Source: DTU018 sp029550685 (GTDB lineage: Bacteria; Bacillota; Syntrophomonadia; Syntrophomonadales; Syntrophomonadaceae). Taken from it: a stretch of DNA of 23,166 bases. The translations under genes and the position numbers were made by a program. The stretch lies in NCBI GenBank assembly GCA_035412805.1, contig DAONVO010000029.1, positions 1 to 23,166 of the forward strand, written 5' to 3'. Position 1 is the first letter of the stretch. Each line of letters starts with the position of its first letter. The notes beneath the pieces were generated by a model. The model did not search any database. It was not told the origin of the DNA and saw only the letters and a list, made by a program, of their open reading frames with translations. Below, piece by piece: positions 22,699-23,166 of the stretch.

Positions 22699-22760
22699 AT
22701 CCTCTGTGCCCTTATCACCTCCCTGGATATCAATACCTCCGTGATAACAAGACGGACAGT

Positions 22761-22789
22761 ATAATACGGAGGACAAATTGGTTTATAAA
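22761..22789 (-). promoter_or_regulatory. Candidate promoter for hbd-crt
   Basis: On the minus strand, TTTATA (22789-22784), a 17-bp spacer and TATTAT (22766-22761). The predicted leader is about 115 nt. A weaker alternative with TTGCAC and TATTTA (23048-23021, 16-bp spacer) would give a leader of nearly 380 nt. Confidence 0.4.
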
Positions 22790-22803
22790 ACTGAACAGGC
22801 ATA

Positions 22804-22837
22804 ACAACCCAGGAGCCATATTTTAGCTCCCGGTTGT
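22804..22837. repeat. Imperfect inverted repeat upstream of the hbd promoter
   Basis: acaacc (22804-22809) and ggagc (22812-22816) pair with gctcc (22826-22830) and ggttgt (22832-22837), around a 9-nt A+T loop with a small internal bulge. No U-tract follows on either strand, so a terminator is unlikely; an operator or a leader structure is possible. Confidence 0.4.
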
Positions 22838-23078
22838 ATCCTTAAGTCTTATAAAAATCTATCGGATATGCCTGCACAGGTCCAGGTACATACTATTATC
22901 TAATATGTCTTATCTTAATACGTTGCTTTAACTGATATTCAAAGTTGGTCATAATATATACTACTGTTACCAGGGATAGTAGTCATTAGTAGTAATGTCC
23001 ATGAAATCATTCGCTTCTATTAAATATGATAGCATAATAGCTGTGCAAGAATTGACTGAAATTTAGTCCTGTAAATAA

Positions 23079-23103
23079 AAAAACAGGGTAACTTACCCTG
23101 TTT
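23079..23103 (-). terminator. Intrinsic terminator of a minus-strand gene outside the window
   Basis: aaacagggtaa (23081-23091) and ttaccctgttt (23093-23103) are a perfect 11-bp inverted repeat. On the minus strand the stem runs into TTTTTTTATTT, a proper U-tract. It therefore ends transcription coming from right of the window and isolates hbd-crt as a separate unit. Confidence 0.8.
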
Positions 23104-23166
23104 AGTTTACATTATATTGTAAAATACAATTTTATCTGCCCATGACAGTATCTGCTGAGCGATAGG

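Larger units (their letters stand above)
22638..23166. other. Regulatory region upstream of hbd-crt and right-edge sequence
   Basis: About 530 bp with no convincing gene. From right to left it holds a minus-strand terminator (23079-23103), an A+T-rich stretch without recognised features, an imperfect hairpin (22804-22837), a candidate promoter for hbd (22761-22789) and a small palindrome (22686-22698) in the leader. At the right edge, minus-strand frames entering the window stop at 23132 or 23107; one of these is probably the end of a gene lying outside, but the fragment is too short to name. Confidence 0.5.

Noticed and set aside
22267..22764. 165-codon + strand open frame antisense to hbd
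   Set aside because: It is the antisense shadow of a certain gene, with low-complexity composition and no supported start.

Overview
The window reads as chromosomal DNA from an anaerobic, endospore-forming Clostridia-type Firmicute. The signs are AAGGAGG-type ribosome sites, several TTG starts, a small acid-soluble spore protein, a TRAP (mtrB) homologue, a multidomain flavodiiron O2-detoxifying enzyme, and a beta-oxidation pair (3-hydroxybutyryl-CoA dehydrogenase plus crotonase). Together these fit a fatty-acid or butyrate-metabolising anaerobe such as a Syntrophomonas relative. The genus is inference, not something the sequence proves.

Layout. 1-275: a truncated copy of a dispersed foldback repeat, a hairpin and a promoter. 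276-1811 (+): an XRE-like HTH protein of unknown role. 1821-3119 (-): CCA-adding enzyme. 3120-3627: a divergent intergenic region with promoters for both sides and a minus-strand terminator that may end an unannotated RNA. 3628-4416 (+): a crotonase-fold protein lacking both hydratase glutamates, followed by a terminator. 4598-7216 (+): a flavodiiron/rubredoxin/NADH:rubredoxin reductase/rubredoxin fusion. 7263-8057 (+): TauE/SafE permease. 8131-9894 (+): unknown membrane-anchored helical protein. 9986-10651 (+): rhomboid protease. 10718-11869 (-): unknown helical protein. 12037-13884 (+): CMD-like protein, HAD phosphatase, SspF-like spore protein and YbaK-family deacylase. 13919-14131: a roughly 210-bp foldback element whose right end is repeated at 1-71. 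14310-20781 (+): a compact dnaE-mtrB-pfkA-pyk cluster ended by a strong terminator. 20836-20923: a palindromic structured element. 20944-22637 (-): hbd-crt operon. 22638-23166: its regulatory region, plus the terminator of a minus-strand gene lying beyond the right edge.

How the genes relate. hbd and crt catalyse consecutive central steps of butyryl/crotonyl-CoA metabolism. The flavodiiron fusion would let a strict anaerobe reduce O2 (or NO) with NADH in one polypeptide. pfkA and pyk are the committed first and last steps of glycolysis, but both carry substitutions at conserved positions: Asn for the Mg-ATP Asp103 and His for Arg171 in PfkA, and Asn for the His of the C-terminal PEP-utiliser motif in Pyk. 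TRAP (the tryptophan-sensing RNA-binding protein) is encoded between the replicative polymerase and the glycolytic genes, with two mutually exclusive hairpins predicted around the pfkA ribosome site.

No CRISPR array, rRNA, tRNA, integrase or recognisable transposase gene was seen. The most unusual items are the foldback repeat family, the possible minus-strand RNA at 3221-3500, the TRAP context, the altered PfkA and Pyk residues, and the two-rubredoxin flavodiiron fusion.
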